From positions 1 to 52,325 of the forward strand of contig NZ_MWQI01000013.1 of assembly GCF_002210345.1 (NCBI RefSeq): DNA of 52,325 bases, written 5' to 3'. Within the stretch, counting starts at the first letter, position 1; each line of letters begins with the position of its first letter. Shown here piece after piece: positions 49,768 to 52,325 of this stretch. The notes under the pieces are model-generated. The model had not been told where the DNA came from, searched no databases, and saw only the letters and a list, made by a program, of their open reading frames with translations. The stretch is from Fibrobacter sp. UWB4. Its GTDB lineage: Bacteria > Fibrobacterota > Fibrobacteria > Fibrobacterales > Fibrobacteraceae. The position numbers and the translations under genes were made by a program.

Positions 49768-51453
49768 TTAGTACTTGGCCTTGAGAACTTCGGGGCATTC
49801 CACTTCGACGTAATCGTGCAACGGGTTGCCTGCGCCGCTCATGAAGTTGGCGAGGAACAAGCAGCCCTTCTTGGCTTCGCTGTCGCTAGAGAATACGCTT
49901 TCGCATTTGTTTTTATAGCACTTGAGAGTTGCAGTGGGCTTGTAGTTGCTTTCCTTTTCGCAGTCGGAAAGGAGGCCACCGTACTGTTCGCCTTGCGGAC
50001 CCCAGCCCATGGAGGAGCAGCCGTTGAACATGCCCACGCCACCGCCTGGAATCATGATATCAAACTGGCCCTGCTGCACATCGCCACCGATATTCGTTGT
50101 CATGATGATGAGCTTCTTGCCCTTGATGGATCTGTGGTTGTCGTCTGTTGAATACTTACCCTTGCCGGTGAAAGTGAGCTGGTAGCACTTGCCGCAAGAG
50201 CCGCCGTCGCTTGCAGGCACAGCCGCGAAAGCGAAACCCATTTCATTACAGCCGTCGATTGTAAATGGAATCTGGCTTGTGCAGGTCATGAGGCCGCCGC
50301 CACTGCAAACGCTGCCGCCACCCCAGTCGGTGCTTTCGTTCTTGCCCTTGTTGGTGCACTGTCTAGAGTAGTTGCCGTTTGCGTGTTCTGGCCAGGAGCA
50401 GTGAGGCTTGCAGCAATCCCAGTAACGGGTTGCCCAACCGGAACCGCTCTTGCCGCCGCTTTTCACCTTGATCGACGGGCACTGTCCGGTTACAGGTGCA
50501 GAAGAGCTGCTCTTTGGCTGGGAGCTGCTGCTGCTCTTGACCTGGGAACTGCTGCTCTTGGGAGGATTAGCACTGCTGCTGCTCTGGACCGGCGGAACGT
50601 ATGCAGAGGAGCTGCTGACTATAGGAGGAACGTATACGCTTGAAGAAGACGGGATCACGGGAGGAATGTAGTACGCACACTTTGAGTCCGGTGTCAGAAG
50701 CGGGAGCTTCGAGAGGTCGGCCTGCGTGATCGTAGCGCCGTTGGCCTTCGACTTGATGGTTCCTGTGGCAATGTCGAAGGAACCGACAAGATTGCCGCTT
50801 GGATCTGTCACGGAAAGGTCGGAATAAATGAGGTAACGTCCCGTGTTGTCGATATGGAGGAATGCCGGTTCGGTGATGGTGTAGAAGATTCCGTCACCTG
50901 AAATGATTGGCAAGCTTGTCAAGTTGATGTTGTTGACGAGCAGGTTGCCGGACAAGTCCGAGATAAAAATCGTTGATGTCGAGTTCGGAACGAAATTCCA
51001 GATACCGGCTGTGGCGCCTGCTTCGTCTGTCACGGTGTAATCATCGTAGATAAGGAAGTTCTTATCGGCGGCCAGGTACCAGGCGTTGACGCAAGATGTA
51101 ACTTGAGTGCTCGGGGGTACTACAGAGCACTTGGTCGGATCGCCAGGGAGCGTTTTGACTCTCTTCGGATCGGAAAGATCAACCTGGTTGACCAAGTTGA
51201 CTTGGTTCAGGTCTTTGATGATGACGTAGTTTGTGAACTGGACAGGGTAGGCTGTGCCCACCTGGTTTCCGTTAATGTCGGTTACTCTGAAGTCCTGAAG
51301 AATGATGTAGCCTTCTTTGATCAGGTACAGTGCATCTTCGCAAGGCACAAAAGAGACTTCGCCATCTTTATTGGTAGGCGATTTTTCAGAGCAAGAACAT
51401 GCTAAACCAATTGTCCCAAGCGCAAGCAGGGACTTCAAAAGGGGGTATTTCAT
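49768..51453 (-). CDS. GH45 endoglucanase C
   Basis: 561 aa. The leader ends GLACSCSEK (lipobox-like LACS-C). Three consecutive copies of the N-terminal beta module (about residues 38-110, 112-180 and 185-260; signature VTDxxGNxVG) precede the Ser-rich linkers (VPPIVSSSSAYVPPV). The GH45 domain follows: TRYWDCCKPHCSW with base Asp346 and QFDIMIPGGGVGMFNGC with acid Asp465, and the helper Asp in GGDV. It ends like enzyme B (EVECPEVLKAKY), so B and C are likely tandem duplicates that diverged in module number. Single gene; a long AT-rich spacer precedes it. Confidence 0.94.
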   Translation of the reverse strand: MKYPLLKSLLALGTIGLACSCSEKSPTNKDGEVSFVPCEDALYLIKEGYIILQDFRVTDINGNQVGTAYPVQFTNYVIIKDLNQVNLVNQVDLSDPKRVKTLPGDPTKCSVVPPSTQVTSCVNAWYLAADKNFLIYDDYTVTDEAGATAGIWNFVPNSTSTIFISDLSGNLLVNNINLTSLPIISGDGIFYTITEPAFLHIDNTGRYLIYSDLSVTDPSGNLVGSFDIATGTIKSKANGATITQADLSKLPLLTPDSKCAYYIPPVIPSSSSVYVPPIVSSSSAYVPPVQSSSSANPPKSSSSQVKSSSSSQPKSSSSAPVTGQCPSIKVKSGGKSGSGWATRYWDCCKPHCSWPEHANGNYSRQCTNKGKNESTDWGGGSVCSGGGLMTCTSQIPFTIDGCNEMGFAFAAVPASDGGSCGKCYQLTFTGKGKYSTDDNHRSIKGKKLIIMTTNIGGDVQQGQFDIMIPGGGVGMFNGCSSMGWGPQGEQYGGLLSDCEKESNYKPTATLKCYKNKCESVFSSDSEAKKGCLFLANFMSGAGNPLHDYVEVECPEVLKAKY

Positions 51454-52147
51454 AGAAGTTCCTCGAAATTAACCCCAAACACCGGATATTAAAGATAGAA
51501 ATAATGTATATAATGTGTTGTAAAAAAACTTTTCATGTTGAAGAATGTGTATGAATTTGAAAATCAGTTGATAGTCGTTGATCGCAAGTTAGTTTGGTCG
51601 ATGTCCGTTTGTGCGTTTTCGTTTTTTTTCGGGCGCCGAAAAAATCCTGTTTTTAATATGAAGACGTTCCTTAGAATACAAATGAAAAAATCTCAAGATC
51701 TTGAAAGTCAATGTGTTGAACGACCCTAAAAACGAAAAACTTTGTAAAATTTTGTAATGTAAAAATCTTTTTACATTCAAGAACGAAGACTGTTGATTCA
51801 CTTTTCGGCTGTTTACGTGAATTGTTTATAAAATGTTGAAAAAGTGGTTTTATACTTGAAACAAAATATTGAACCTTTGATTTTTGAGCGAAAAAGGGCA
51901 TTTCCATCCCTAGAAATAAGCGCGTTTTCAACGGCCCGGAAACACCCCGAAAAACTGTGGATAAGTCCGAAAATCCGCATTTTTAGCGCAATTTCAAAAG
52001 AAAAATACTTGCAAATTACCTAGCATTTATTAAATTTGTGTTCCAATTTCGCAGAGTACCGCTTCCTATGCTTTGCGAAAATACGGGGAACTCGTGTAGT
52101 TCTCTTGAACTTGAAGCGATAAACCTTCTGCTGAAGAAGAGGAAAAA
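51454..52147. other. 694-bp divergent spacer between GH45 gene C and tuf
   Basis: No gene. Palindromes TCAAGATCTTGA (51693-51704) and ATGTAAAAATCTTTTTACAT (51757-51776), and one DnaA-box match TGTGGATAA (51956-51964). A possible tuf promoter has TTGCAA (52009-52014) and TAAATT about 16 bp later. The last 90 bp is the tuf leader, with AGAGGAAAAA before the ATG. Confidence 0.55.
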
Positions 52148-52325
52148 ATGGCAAAAGAACATTTTGACAGAAGCAAGCCGCACTGCAACATTGGCACCAT
52201 CGGCCACGTTGACCACGGTAAAACCACTTTGACCGCTGCAATCTGCACCACCCTTGCTGCTAAGGGTCTTGCCGCTGCAAAGCGTTTCGATGAAATCGAC
52301 AACGCTCCGGAAGAAAAGGCTCGTG
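52148..52325 (+). CDS. tuf: elongation factor Tu (5' part only)
   Basis: The window ends after 59 codons. [20 protein letters not shown] and [17 protein letters not shown] are the classic EF-Tu start with the G1 P-loop (GHVDHGKT). It carries aminoacyl-tRNA to the ribosome. The start has a good purine-rich ribosome site (AGAGGAAAAA). The frame is open to the window edge. Confidence 0.97.

Noticed and set aside
51813-51827. parS-like TGTTTACGTGAATTG
   Set aside because: Lacks the central CACGTG and has several mismatches.
51956-51964. DnaA box near tuf as an origin
   Set aside because: A single box in a promoter region, with no second box or parS nearby; the 30.3-kb gap is a better candidate.

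Overview
The window looks like chromosomal DNA of a cellulolytic Fibrobacter-type bacterium (Fibrobacterota). Three secreted GH45-type endoglucanases with lipoprotein-like leaders and serine-rich linkers, an esterase with a T9SS-like C-terminal domain, and many small secreted or TPR proteins point that way. This is inference from gene content; no search was run.

Layout. 0.3-7 kb, minus strand: secreted esterase, GH45 enzyme A, and a run of substrate-binding lipoprotein, cyclic-nucleotide-sensor-like protein and purM. 7-12 kb: outer-membrane-type protein, NYN-domain protein, then an AT-rich patch with a multiply frameshifted Zn-protease pseudogene, a secreted hypothetical, a possible Abi-gene remnant and a TPR protein. 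12.3-19.5 kb, minus: type 1 periplasmic binding protein, MNT nucleotidyltransferase, membrane phosphoesterase, tmk, then secA. 19.6-24.1 kb, plus: histidine phosphatase, TPR lipoprotein-like protein, Fe-alcohol dehydrogenase, LemA. 24.1-29.1 kb: strongly AT-rich island with an AAA ATPase plus a small PD-(D/E)xK-like protein, facing a large SF1 helicase with a HEPN-like N terminus. This is the best candidate for an undescribed (defence) system.

30-38.5 kb is a chromosome-segregation neighbourhood. Five parS-like palindromes lie within about 4 kb upstream of rsmG-parA-parB, followed by an M23 peptidase and a bactofilin. The AT-rich gap at 30.26-30.70 kb has a perfect DnaA box, two near-boxes and a parS, and gene direction switches from minus to plus at about 31.75 kb, so oriC may be close. 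38.8-47.7 kb: phosphoesterase, tRNA-Met, lipoprotein, glycosyltransferase, DUF4954-type protein, mini M48-like peptidase, BatD-like protein, LemA, HtpX-like protease and an XRE regulator. 47.8-51.5 kb: GH45 enzymes B and C. The window ends inside tuf.

Two families of dispersed small repeats run through the whole window. One is a roughly 30-45 bp imperfect palindrome (GGATCCT...AGGATGAC). The other has heptad-like micro-repeat arms, some around a hairpin. Both occur between genes and, in frame, inside conserved proteins (SecA, RsmG, a glycosyltransferase, ParB, a substrate-binding protein, a phosphatase). All coordinates of small sites were read by eye and may be off by one or two bases.
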